This document shows positions 9,200 to 17,384 of a stretch of 64,000 nucleotides of DNA, one piece after another. Under the pieces are notes generated by a model, which was given only the letters and a program-made list of their open reading frames with translations, was not told where the DNA came from and did not search any database. The first letter of the stretch is position 1; each line of letters begins with the position of its first letter. The stretch is from Flammeovirgaceae bacterium (GTDB lineage Bacteria; Bacteroidota; Bacteroidia; Cytophagales; Cyclobacteriaceae), in assembly GCA_016712035.1 (NCBI GenBank), contig JADJRT010000003.1:149001-213000 (forward strand), read 5' to 3'. The position numbers and the translations under genes were made by a program.

Positions 9200-10429
9200 T
9201 TAGTCTTCACTTTTAACACCACCAAACCCTGTTAAAGCTCGCATTGCTAACAATAGACTAAGCAGTGTAAGTACACCGCCCATCACCATAGGCGCACCGG
9301 GAAAATAATACGGATTTGAGGATCCCGTAAAGGCACTGAAGAGTTGTGTCATCAACAGCGGACCAATAATTGACGTAGCACTCATTAAACTGGTGAGGGC
9401 CCCTTGCAATTCACCTTGAGAATTGGGTGGAACCTGTGAAGAAATAATTCCTTGTATGGCCGGTCCGGCAATTCCACCGAGACAATACGGAATTAAAAAA
9501 GCAAACATCATCCAACTCTCCGTAGCCAACGCGAAAAGAAAAAATCCAAGACTATAAAGTGCAAGCCCTATATAAAGTGAATTCTTTTGTCCCCATGCGG
9601 GGATAATAATTCTTATTAATCCTCCCTGAACAATGGCAATCAAAAGTCCCACTGCCGCCAATGAAATTCCAATCATGGCTGGGCCCCAGCCAAACTTTTC
9701 CATGGTGTAGTACGACCAGTTGCTTTGTACTGCATGCGCAGCAATATAAATGAGCACCAAAGAAGCCACTAACCCCAACACAACCGGGTAACGTTTTAGA
9801 TTCATGAGAGATCCTACCGGGTTTGCTCGCTTCCAATTAAACGGTCTTCTGTTTTCTGTTTTTAACGATTCGGGTAAAACAAAATATCCATACAACCAAT
9901 TGAGTAAACTCAGCCCCGCAGCTGCAAGAAAAGGAACCCGCGAGCCATACGCTCCCAACAAGCCTCCGATGGCCGGCCCAATAACAAAACCTAAACCAAA
10001 GGCGGCACCCATCATTCCAAAATTCTGTCCACGTTTTTCTGGCGAGCTAATGTCTGCGATATAAGCAGCGGCTGTAGTGAAGCTGGCCCCTAACGCTCCG
10101 GCAATTATTCTTCCTAAGAATAACCATGGCAAGGTGGGCGCTAAGGCGAGAAAAATATAATCCAATCCAAAACCAAAAAGAGAACCTAATAGAATAGGCC
10201 TGCGACCAAAGCGATCACTTAAGCCACCCAATATAGGTGCAAACAAAAATTGAACAATGGCAAAAGCAAATAACAACCAGCCACCAATACGGGCCGCTTC
10301 GCTGGTGGTACCGTGTGTAAGTTCAATAATAAGATTAGGCAATACGGGAATAATAATGCCAAAGCCGATGGTATCGATGAGAATGGTTACGAAAATAAAA
10401 CCGATGGCTGCCTGTCGTCCTGCGTTCAT
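9200..10429 (-). CDS. MFS transporter, TCR/Tet drug-efflux subfamily
   Basis: A 409-residue, 12-helix inner-membrane antiporter. It carries the MFS motif A GGLSDRFGRRPILL after helix 2, and an intact opening helix IGFIFVTILIDTIGFGIIIPVLPNLI characteristic of TetA-like tetracycline/H+ antiporters. Motif C-like glycines occur in helix 5 (GLGFVIGPAIGGLLG). Intact chromosomal members of this subfamily are widespread in Bacteroidota and usually are not proven resistance determinants, so the substrate should be left open. It is convergent with the preceding broken MFS gene, with about 130 bases of unremarkable sequence between them, and lies 32 bases downstream of the YigZ-family gene on the same strand. 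Confidence 0.88.
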   Translation of the reverse strand: MNAGRQAAIGFIFVTILIDTIGFGIIIPVLPNLIIELTHGTTSEAARIGGWLLFAFAIVQFLFAPILGGLSDRFGRRPILLGSLFGFGLDYIFLALAPTLPWLFLGRIIAGALGASFTTAAAYIADISSPEKRGQNFGMMGAAFGLGFVIGPAIGGLLGAYGSRVPFLAAAGLSLLNWLYGYFVLPESLKTENRRPFNWKRANPVGSLMNLKRYPVVLGLVASLVLIYIAAHAVQSNWSYYTMEKFGWGPAMIGISLAAVGLLIAIVQGGLIRIIIPAWGQKNSLYIGLALYSLGFFLFALATESWMMFAFLIPYCLGGIAGPAIQGIISSQVPPNSQGELQGALTSLMSATSIIGPLLMTQLFSAFTGSSNPYYFPGAPMVMGGVLTLLSLLLAMRALTGFGGVKSED

Positions 10430-10461
10430 TTTTTGAAAAAGAATCTGAAAGATAAATGTTT

Positions 10462-11075
10462 TTAAACTTCCTTAAAGGAAATTTTGTGGCCGAGATCTGT
10501 TAACAAATTCAATTTGGACATCAAGGGTTGAAGTCTGTTTAGCTTTACTTCGAGCTGCAGGTTACAATCTTCTGTATAGTTTTGACTTAATATCTTTAGA
10601 TCATACTCCTTAATCAAACGCATAACTTCTGCATTTTCATTGTAGGTGAATAGCAGTTCTATTGTTTGCGTCACATCTTGTTCAACAATAGTTGCATTAT
10701 TTAATGCCGCTTCCGCGGAAAGCTTATACGCTTGAATTAAACCACCCACCCCAAGTTTGGTGCCTCCATAATAACGCACAACAACTACCAGTACGTTTGC
10801 GAGATTTTTTGATCGGATTTGTCCGAGAATGGGATCACCAGCCGAATGATTCGGTTCACCATCATCAACGGCCCGAAACCGGGATTTATCAGCTCCGAGT
10901 ATCCAGGCAAAACAATGATGGGTGGCATCAAAATATTTTTCTTTAATGAATCCACCCTTTCTTTTATTTCTGATTCGCGGCCAATCGGATAGGCGAAAGC
11001 CAAAAATTTGCTTCCCAATTCCTTGTAAATTCCTTCCGAAGGCTGGTCAATGGTTAAAAAAGAAAAGGTGTTCAT
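10462..11075 (-). CDS. YigZ / IMPACT-family protein, one-base frame lesion
   Basis: The 5' half starts at ATG 11075 (MNTFSFLTIDQPSEGIYKEL) and shifts frame after SLKK. Adding one A to the five-A run (plus-strand T run 10936-10940) gives KKKYFDATHHCFAWILG, FRAVDDGEPNHSAGDPI and VVVRYYGGTKLGVGGLIQAY, the full YigZ/UPF0029 signature. It then continues to the stop at 10462 for about 204 residues. The N-terminal domain is related to mammalian IMPACT and the C-terminal part has a ferredoxin-like fold (DUF1949). The biological role in bacteria is not established, with a translation link proposed. The protein is otherwise complete, which argues for a sequencing error. Confidence 0.85.
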
Positions 11076-11194
11076 GCAACGGAGGACTGGCTTTTTGCGT
11101 CTTAAAGAAAGAAATTAGTAATCAGATAAAAAATCTTTCCCGAGGAGCAACTTATTCGCCTCAGGTCTGTCCTTGAACCGTTAACTAAATATTT

Positions 11195-12009
11195 ATGAAA
11201 AAATTAATAACCACCTCATTAGCCTTGATTTTTGCATTCAGCCTGGTTTGGGCACAAAATAAGGAAACTCGCAATGTTGACACCTTTACAAAATCTCTTT
11301 TCGCACACCAGGCAAACTCTACATTAAGCAAGGGCCTGTTCAAAAAGTTGAATTGCAAGGGGATAAAGATGTACTATCTAAAATAGAAACGGAAGTAAGT
11401 GGTGGGCGCCTGAGCATAGGGCGCGAGGATAGAAACTGGAGAATGTGGGATATGGATGATGATAAAATTATCGTTTACATAACCGTCAAAGATATTGAAG
11501 GCATTAGCGTGAGCGGATCGGGCGATGCAATAAGCGAAGGCGTATTGAAAACCGGAGATCTAGATTTAAATGTAAGTGGCTCGGGCAATCTTGAAATTGA
11601 AGTTAGCGCCAATGGAGCAATGGAGGCCGATGTATCGGGATCTGGAAATATTGATGTGAAAGGAAGTTGCCGCACACTTGAAAGCAAAGTGAGCGGGTCG
11701 GGCAATGTTAGAATTGCTGCTACTATTAATGACCGTGCCGATGTTAATGTTTCGGGTTCTGGTAAAATAATGGCCAGTGGAACAGCGCGTGAAATTAAAG
11801 CAACCATCAGTGGCTCGGGCGAGGTGCGTGCTGCCAATTTAGAAGTAGAAAAATGTGAAGTCCGGATTTCCGGTTCGGGTGATGTCGAGATAAACGTAAA
11901 ATCGGAATTAGAGGCGAATATCTCCGGTAGCGGAAGTGTTTCCTACAAAGGCAGTCCCAGCCAGGTAAACACTCACTCGAATGGAAGTGGCAAGGTGAGG
12001 AAGATGTGA
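11195..12009 (+). CDS. Secreted head-GIN (DUF2807) protein, one-base frame lesion
   Basis: From ATG 11195 there is a signal peptide (KKLITTSLALIFAFSLVWAQ), then ETRNVDTFTK. Adding one A to the run 11290-11293 gives ISFRTPGKLYIKQGPVQKVE and joins the longer frame ending at 12009, about 271 residues. The C-terminal two thirds repeat the tetrapeptide SGSG roughly every 18-20 residues (SVSGSGDA, NVSGSGNL, DVSGSGNI, KVSGSGNV and so on), as expected for a right-handed beta-helix. DUF2807 proteins are secreted or cell-surface proteins of unknown function, common in Bacteroidota. It diverges from the YigZ gene and is followed by a bidirectional hairpin at 12085-12108. Confidence 0.82.
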
Positions 12010-12057
12010 TTTTAGAATTACCAATACAGAATTACGAGGGACGAATATAGATTTACG

Positions 12058-12075
12058 TCCTGATAGCTATCGGGA
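12058..12075. repeat. 16-bp near-perfect palindrome
   Basis: CCTGATAGCTATCGGG is palindromic except for one T:G mismatch in the outer arm. Elements with the core CGATAGCTATCG recur between genes in Bacteroidota genomes. It lies just before a terminator hairpin in the convergent space between the DUF2807 and YhhN-family genes. Confidence 0.45.
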
Positions 12076-12076
12076 T

Positions 12077-12114
12077 AAAAAAAAGCAGTTCAGAAATTTC
12101 TGAGCTGCTTTTTT
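12077..12114. terminator. Bidirectional rho-independent terminator
   Basis: An A tract, then GCAGTTCAGAAATTTCTGAGCTGC (stem 12085-12108 with one bulge), then a T tract. It can end both the DUF2807 transcript and the convergent YhhN transcript, whose stop codon lies inside the T tract. Confidence 0.85.
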
Positions 12115-12781
12115 ATTTATTGTCATGAGCTAAAACACCTTCCACAATTAAATACTGCGCCAACATATACGTGAACATGATACCCAGAGAGGCTAGTGGA
12201 ACGGGTGTTAAAAACTTATTGATCGCCAAAAGCGAATCCGAAATCATAAAGAAAAGTGCCCCAATAAAAATCAACGTAAAACTTTTTTTGTTGGTGTACC
12301 CAAATCTAAAGAGTGCTTGCAAAGCCATGACCGTAATTACGAGTGCATATACCATAACAGGTACGGTTAAGTCATCCAACTTCGGGTAAAGAACTACAAC
12401 CAACCCGGTGCCGGCTAAAATAATGGGCAAGGAGAATCGGATTTTTTGTGGACCCAGTAAAGCAGAACTACCGGTACCCAATCGCAACCGCTGATAGCTC
12501 ATAATATATAATACGTGGCCTAGAAGAAATGCTCCCAACCCTGCCATAAAAAAAATGGGCTGATCGTCCTGAAACATAAGCAGCACATCGCCCAACCAGC
12601 AAAAAGCCATTGCGATAAGAAACAACGATCGTCTATGGGTCGTGTTAGCTAAATAATAAGCGGCCAGAGAGATTACAATTAAGGGCTTGACAATGAAATT
12701 TAAAGGAGCCCAACTTAAGATTACCGCTAACAGCTCAGCAAGAGCTACTGCCAGAAAGAAAACCAAGGTTATTCTTTTCAT
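12113..12781 (-). CDS. Lysoplasmalogenase (YhhN family)
   Basis: A 222-residue protein that is nearly all membrane, with about eight hydrophobic segments. Conserved polar residues sit inside helices: FCWLGDVLLMF and FFMISDSLLAINKF match the two Asp-containing motifs of the YhhN/TMEM86 family, which hydrolyse the vinyl-ether bond of lysoplasmalogen. Length agrees with the family (about 210-230). It overlaps the upstream MFS gene by four bases (ATG at 12781, MFS stop at 12778), so the two are translationally coupled on the minus strand. Family is well supported; the bacterial substrate is not certain. Confidence 0.85.
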   Translation of the reverse strand: MKRITLVFFLAVALAELLAVILSWAPLNFIVKPLIVISLAAYYLANTTHRRSLFLIAMAFCWLGDVLLMFQDDQPIFFMAGLGAFLLGHVLYIMSYQRLRLGTGSSALLGPQKIRFSLPIILAGTGLVVVLYPKLDDLTVPVMVYALVITVMALQALFRFGYTNKKSFTLIFIGALFFMISDSLLAINKFLTPVPLASLGIMFTYMLAQYLIVEGVLAHDNK

Positions 12782-13995
12782 ATTTTTATTAATTGAGGTC
12801 TAACTAATAAATACAAAAATGCCAAAGCGCTTAGCATGCCACTCATCAGAAAAGTAATAAAAAATTTGGAGGGATCATTGGCGTAAATTAATCCCGATAC
12901 AAAAGCACCAATGCCAATGCCAAATTCCATGAAGATATAGAGTGAAGCGATACCCCGGCCTTTAAATTGATCGTGACTTAAGTCAGTTGCCCAGGCTAAA
13001 AGAGTTGGTGAGGCAGAGCCTTGTGATAGTCCGTATAAGGACACCCCCACTATCAATTGCCCTGAAGTAGTTGCTGTACCCACGATTACCATCGCAACAC
13101 CCATAACCACTGTACTAACGCGCAATACTGATACCCGACCGTAACGATCGGATGCCTTGCCAGCCAGCAGACGAACAACTAGCGAAGCCACGGTTAAAGG
13201 TGAAGAGTAAACCCTTATTTTTATTCCAACAAATTCGCCAAAGTCGGGTATAACTGTAAACACCGCACCATAGGAAAAGGCGCAAAGCATCATGACCAAA
13301 CAGGGTGCTAACACAAGCGGTTCAAAAATATCTTGCCGTTTTACTTTTAGATAGTCAATCGAAAACTTTGTCTTCGTTTTCAAAGTTTCTTTGGTTCTCA
13401 ATAATATAGCAATTGCAATAAATGCCAGCAAGGAGGATCCGTAAAACATAAAGTCCAAACCAAATTGATTCGAAAGTAAACCACCTAATGCAGGACCACC
13501 GGCCATACCCACCGCACCTGCTGTGCCGAGTAAACCCATCGCTTCTCCTCTGCGCTGGGCAGGTATGATATCAGATAAGTAAGCCGTAGTACCTGTGGGA
13601 GTAAAGCCTGTAGAAAAACCATGAACCAATCTCAAAAGAAAAAAGCCTGCGAGTGAGGATATTAACGGATAGAAGAGACTGCAGATCAGACAAACCAGGG
13701 CACCAAAAATCATAACCGGTACTCTTCCAATTTTATCAGCCAACTTTCCACTAAATGGCCGTGACACCATAGCCGTTATGGTGAAAAGAGAAATGATCAA
13801 ACCTTTATACTCCGCTCCGCCAAGTTGTGTGAGGTAGGCCGGTAATTCCGGAATAATCATATTGAAACTCGCAAAAAATAATAACGAGCTTAGACACAGT
13901 AGCCAAAAGGAGGAGGTGTAGGTTTTGGTCAAATTGGTAATCAGTAAAAGGTAATCGGTGGTCGGTAATCGGTAATCGGTAAGGGTATTCGGCAA
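12778..13995 (-). CDS. MFS transporter; N-terminus runs through a repeat array
   Basis: A 12-helix MFS permease of 384-405 residues with motif A GKLADKIGRVPVMI after helix 2 and GKASDRYGRVSVLR in the second half, plus DIIPAQRRGEAMG in the central loop of drug-efflux-like members. The ATG at 13995 gives a first 21 residues (MPNTLTDYRLPTTDYLLLIT) that are simply the translation of the GGTAATCGGT repeat array. A TTG at 13932 (then TKTYTSSFWLLC) is therefore a likely native start. The four-base overlap with the YhhN gene indicates an operon. The substrate is unknown. Confidence 0.8.
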   Translation of the reverse strand: MPNTLTDYRLPTTDYLLLITNLTKTYTSSFWLLCLSSLLFFASFNMIIPELPAYLTQLGGAEYKGLIISLFTITAMVSRPFSGKLADKIGRVPVMIFGALVCLICSLFYPLISSLAGFFLLRLVHGFSTGFTPTGTTAYLSDIIPAQRRGEAMGLLGTAGAVGMAGGPALGGLLSNQFGLDFMFYGSSLLAFIAIAILLRTKETLKTKTKFSIDYLKVKRQDIFEPLVLAPCLVMMLCAFSYGAVFTVIPDFGEFVGIKIRVYSSPLTVASLVVRLLAGKASDRYGRVSVLRVSTVVMGVAMVIVGTATTSGQLIVGVSLYGLSQGSASPTLLAWATDLSHDQFKGRGIASLYIFMEFGIGIGAFVSGLIYANDPSKFFITFLMSGMLSALAFLYLLVRPQLIKI

Positions 13996-14000
13996 TCAGT
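13936..14000. repeat. GGTAATCGGT-type repeat array, left arm
   Basis: Several tandem variants of the decamer GGTAATCGGT occur (GGTAATCAGT at 13936, GGTAATCGGT at 13950, then GGTCGGTAATC, GGTAATCGGTAAG and GGTATTCGGCAATCAGT). The reverse complement of the same text flanks the other side of the four-helix-bundle gene, so the two arms are inverted with respect to each other. Confidence 0.75.
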
Positions 14001-14036
14001 TTTTACTAACTTATTCTGTTGCAATAATTGTTATTT

Positions 14037-14420
14037 CTAGGTTGATGGTTTACAAAAGGTGGCAGATTTGCTGATCATAGAATTCAACATTTTACCAATG
14101 GAACTACAATGTTTAAGGAGGTTATTAGCTACTTCTTGAGACAGGTAAGAACAATCAAGCGCAGTTTCAATCCAATGCTGTGTCTCCTGTTGTTCACCAT
14201 CAGCATCGGTTAATTTACTTACAAAGTGTTTCTCATATCTTCTTTTTGCCCATGCTTCAGCAATTTGTGCGCCTATCGATCGCGATGACCTTCTGATTTG
14301 ATCAGTCAATGAAAACATCTCATCACGTGGAAAGCCCTTTTTTATAGAAAAAATTTCCCTCGACAATTGTCTTGACACTTTATACACCTCCAGTTCCTTG
14401 TAGCTTCCAACATATTCCAT
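14037..14420 (-). CDS. Four-helix-bundle protein, S23 / 23S-rRNA-intervening-sequence family
   Basis: A 127-residue protein with the family pattern: YKELEVYKVSRQLSREIFSI in helix 1, then FPRDEMFSLTDQIRRSSRSI with the conserved LTDQIRRSS motif, IGAQIAEAWAKRRYEKHFVS in helix 3, and a final helix around ETQHWIETALDCSYLS. Members were first noted in insertions within 23S rRNA genes and now are found scattered in Bacteroidota chromosomes; the fold resembles the Avd protein of diversity-generating retroelements. Function is unknown. Here the gene sits alone between two inverted GGTAATCGGT arrays, between prfB and an MFS gene. No reverse transcriptase or rRNA is nearby. Confidence 0.85.
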   Translation of the reverse strand: MEYVGSYKELEVYKVSRQLSREIFSIKKGFPRDEMFSLTDQIRRSSRSIGAQIAEAWAKRRYEKHFVSKLTDADGEQQETQHWIETALDCSYLSQEVANNLLKHCSSIGKMLNSMISKSATFCKPST

Positions 14421-14431
14421 AGGTACCTATT

Positions 14432-14499
14432 TACTGATTACCGAATACTGATGACCACTTACCGAATACTGATTACCTACTACCAACTACCTCTTACCA
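14432..14499. repeat. ACTGATTACCGAAT-type repeat array, right arm
   Basis: Contains ACTGATTACCGAAT, ACTGATGACC, ACTTACCGAAT and ACTGATTACC followed by CTACTACCAACTACC. It is the reverse-complement text of the left arm at 13936-14000. The array ends immediately before the prfB stop codon, so it replaces the normal 3' flank of prfB. Confidence 0.75.
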
Positions 14500-15598
14500 T
14501 CACTTTTTATTCGCCTGATCTTGATCTTCTAAGAGATAAGCTTTTATAAAGTCATCCAGATCTCCATCTAATACACTTTGCGCATTATGACTCTCAACAC
14601 CTGTGCGCGCATCTTTCACTAATTTGTATGGATGCAAGACATAGTTTCTGATTTGCGAACCAAAGTCAATTTTCATTTTACCGGCTTCCACTTTATCGCG
14701 CGCTACATTGCGTCTTTCCATTTCCTGTTGATAAAGTTTTGACTTGAGCATTTGCATGGCGCGTTCGCGGTTAGCATGTTGCGATCTCTCCACCTGACAT
14801 ACAATTACAATCCCTGATGGTTTGTGCGTAAGTTGAACTTTGGTTTCTACCTTGTTTACATTCTGTCCTCCGGCTCCGCCCGAGCGTGAAGTTTGAATTT
14901 CTACATCGGCAGGATTTACATCGATCTGAATCGTATCGTCCACCTTGGGGTAAACAAAAATAGAAGCAAAAGATGTATGCCTGCGCTGATTGGAATCGAA
15001 TGGTGAAATGCGCACCAAGCGGTGTACGCCTATTTCTGATTTTAGTTTTCCATATGCAAAGGGGCCTTCAATTTCCAACGTAGCAGATTTAATACCGGCC
15101 ACTTCACCCGCCTGATAATCAATCTGTGAAACTTTGTAACCGCTCTTCTCGCCCCACATGATATACATGCGGTTTAGCATGTCGGCCCAATCGTTGCTTT
15201 CTGTTCCTCCTGCACCGGGATTGATTTCAACGACCGCGCTGAGTTGATCTTCCTCTTTACTCAGCATTTTTTTGAACTCAAGTTCTTCAATGGCCTTAGC
15301 TGTCTTATGAAAATCTTTGTCCAACTCTTCTTCACTTACATCCCCCGCTTCATGGAATTCGTTCAATACGCCCAGGTCGTCCAACAGTTTACTTACGTGA
15401 CTGAAAGAATCGGTCCATACTTTTTTAGAGCGAATATCTTTTAGAATTACTTCTGCTTCTTTGGGTTTGTTCCAGAAATCGGCTTGATGGGTGATTCTCT
15501 CTTCGTCTTCGATTTCTCCAATCTTACGGTCGTAGTCAAAGATACCGCCTGAGGGCGGCAACACGGGCTTTTAGGTCCTTTAATTGTTCGGTGGTCAT
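14500..15598 (-). CDS. prfB: Peptide chain release factor 2 with programmed +1 frameshift
   Basis: Recognises UGA and UAA stop codons and triggers peptide release. The GGQ loop SGGAGGQNVNKVETKVQ is intact. Translation starts at ATG 15598 (MTTEQLKDLKARVAALRRYL, 20 codons) and meets an in-frame TGA at 15538-15536. The site reads AGGCGG-TAT-CTT-TGA-C, almost identical to the E. coli prfB recoding site (AGGGGG-TAT-CTT-TGA-C), with the Shine-Dalgarno-like AGGCGG at the same spacing. A +1 shift on CTT continues as DYDRKIGEIED to 14500 and gives 365 residues, the canonical length. Low RF2 lets the shift occur, so the gene autoregulates. This is real recoding, unlike the other frame breaks here. Confidence 0.96.
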
Positions 15599-15660
15599 GA
15601 TGGGATTAAATTCTGCCGCGAAGGTAACAGGTTGGGCTGAATTATAACAGCAACCATACA

Positions 15661-16179
15661 CTAATCGTATTTGTAATAACGGGAATTTGGATCGATGGTG
15701 CGCAACGATAAGCCGCGAAGCTTTTGGTAAGGGCTTTTAATAAAACATAAAGCAGCGCCAACACTGGCTAAGCTAACCGAAGTAATCACAACATTCTTAT
15801 CAATTCCATCATGGCCCTCTACAATGAGAGCGTTTATTTGGTCAATAACGAAATAGCCTACACCGGCAATCATCATAACTGTGCCTACTTTATTAAGTGT
15901 GTTCATTTTTCTTTTACCTTTCACATATAACTTTTCAATAGACTCAAACGGTATAGTATCATTGAGTGTGATAATCGAAAAGTCATTAAACCGAATCGCA
16001 ATACCCTCTATCTTCGACTTATCTTTCATTACACATTTTATATTCTCGCCTTCCGAGAAGCGTGCCACTACATCACCACGCTTCAGCAAGATTAACTGAT
16101 TCTGAGTCTGGCCTACTGTAACAACACCAACCAGTAACAGGATTAATATGGTAAATTTTATTTTTAGAGTTGCGTTCAC
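15661..16179 (-). CDS. Hypothetical protein, exported or membrane-bound
   Basis: A protein of about 172 residues, not recognised. I chose GTG 16179 as start (NATLKIKFTILILLLVGVVTVGQ, a signal-peptide-like segment) because the longer frame from ATG 16260 would run through the ilvE terminator hairpin. After the signal comes a small beta-rich part (QNQLILLKRGDVVARFSEGE, then SIITLNDTIPFESIEKLYVK), then two hydrophobic helices (VGTVMMIAGVGYFVI, NVVITSVSLASVGAAL) and a polar tail. This pattern, a short RNA-binding-like beta module followed by a helical pair, occurs in Bacteroidota hypotheticals without known function. Confidence 0.65.
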   Translation of the reverse strand: MNATLKIKFTILILLLVGVVTVGQTQNQLILLKRGDVVARFSEGENIKCVMKDKSKIEGIAIRFNDFSIITLNDTIPFESIEKLYVKGKRKMNTLNKVGTVMMIAGVGYFVIDQINALIVEGHDGIDKNVVITSVSLASVGAALCFIKSPYQKLRGLSLRTIDPNSRYYKYD

Positions 16180-16204
16180 ACGATTATATATTGTTAGGCA
16201 ATAA

Positions 16205-16233
16205 ACAAAAAAAGCGGGCAAACCCGCTTTTTT
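16205..16233 (-). terminator. Rho-independent terminator after ilvE
   Basis: AGCGGG-CAAA-CCCGCT stem (16213-16228) flanked by A and T tracts; on the minus strand it follows the ilvE stop at 16242 by nine bases. The symmetric A/T tracts would also allow it to act on the plus strand. Confidence 0.85.
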
Positions 16234-16241
16234 GAAACTAT

Positions 16242-17309
16242 TTAAATTCTGTAAATCCATCCTAATGGATCAGGGTTTTTTCCGCGTTTAATACTCTCCA
16301 GTTCAGTAAATACTTTATTCGCAAACACGCGCTTCTCTACAGGTGGTAATTGATAGTTTTTACCTTCATAACCGATTAACTCTATGTGTGCTATTGTAGC
16401 TGCGGTGCCTGCTCCAAACGCTTCTTGTACTTTGCCTTCCTCCATAGCCTTCACTAACTCTTTAACAGAGATTTTTCTTTCCTCCACAGCCATACCCCAT
16501 TGGCGCGCTAACTCTAAAACACTTTGCCGCGTAATACCAGCCAAAATAGAATCGCTCAAAGCAGGAGTAATCAACACATCATCAATCACAAAAATCACAT
16601 TCATTGTACCACTTTCCTCAATGTACTCATGCGCTTTGCCATCGGTCCATATTAGCTGATGATAGCCTTCATCCTGCGCCAACTTGGCTGGATAAATCGC
16701 ACCAGCATAATTTCCACCGGCTTTTGCATAGCCTGTTCCGCCTTCTACTGCGCGAGTATAATGGGTTTCGATTTTAACTTTTACCGGGGTCGAGTAATAA
16801 GGACCCACCGGACTTAGTATAATCATGAAAGTAAACGCTAGCGAAGGTCGAATCCCAATGAATTCATCAGCCGAAAACATAGTGGGTCTTATATAAAGAG
16901 AACTTCCTGCAGATTCTGGTATCCAGGTGCGATCTAAATCTATTAATGCAGACAAACTCTCCATAAAGAGTTCTTCGGGTATAGCGGGCATGCACATACG
17001 ATGAGCCGAAATATTCATCCGTTTCCAATTCTCTAGCGGACGAAACACCAGAGCTTCTTTGCCAGATTTAGACGGATACGCTTTCATGCCCTCGAAAATA
17101 GATTGGCCGTAATGTAAGGCTGGCGTTGCTGGACTTATCGAGAGATTTCCATAGGGAACAATTCTTGAATTTCCCCACTCCCCATCTCGAAAATCAGCCA
17201 AAAACATGTGGTCAGTATAAACTGTGCCAAAAGGAACGTTTGATAAATCAGTCGTTTTAAGGCGTGATTCTAAAACTTTGTCAATAGAAATTTTAATTGT
17301 TTCAACCAT
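16242..17309 (-). CDS. ilvE: Branched-chain amino acid aminotransferase
   Basis: Transfers the amino group between glutamate and the keto acids of Leu, Ile and Val, using PLP. The 355-residue length and motifs fit the class IV (eukaryote-like) BCAT group: PALHYGQSIFEGMKAYP near residue 65, the PLP lysine in GYAKAGGNYAGAI, EESGTMNVIFVI, and the phosphate-binding EAFGAGTAATIA near the C-terminus. It is a single-gene unit with its own terminator and is not next to other ilv or leu genes, so it may serve degradation as well as synthesis. The start at ATG 17309 is the first in frame. Confidence 0.95.
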   Translation of the reverse strand: MVETIKISIDKVLESRLKTTDLSNVPFGTVYTDHMFLADFRDGEWGNSRIVPYGNLSISPATPALHYGQSIFEGMKAYPSKSGKEALVFRPLENWKRMNISAHRMCMPAIPEELFMESLSALIDLDRTWIPESAGSSLYIRPTMFSADEFIGIRPSLAFTFMIILSPVGPYYSTPVKVKIETHYTRAVEGGTGYAKAGGNYAGAIYPAKLAQDEGYHQLIWTDGKAHEYIEESGTMNVIFVIDDVLITPALSDSILAGITRQSVLELARQWGMAVEERKISVKELVKAMEEGKVQEAFGAGTAATIAHIELIGYEGKNYQLPPVEKRVFANKVFTELESIKRGKNPDPLGWIYRI

Positions 17310-17384
17310 CTTTAACCAGAAATTATTTGAGGCCGCAAGTTACAATTAAAATTAAAAGCCGGCTAACAGATGTTAGTAATTGAA

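Noticed and set aside
9200..10429. Acquired tetracycline-resistance gene
   Set aside because: TetA-like chromosomal MFS proteins are common in Bacteroidota; there is no mobile element, compositional shift or resistance-gene context.
14037..14420. Four-helix-bundle gene as Avd of a diversity-generating retroelement
   Set aside because: No reverse transcriptase, template repeat or variable repeat occurs in the neighbourhood; the S23-type family alone does not indicate such an element.
15244..15444. Open frame on the plus strand inside prfB
   Set aside because: It is a shadow of the prfB coding frame with no recognisable product.
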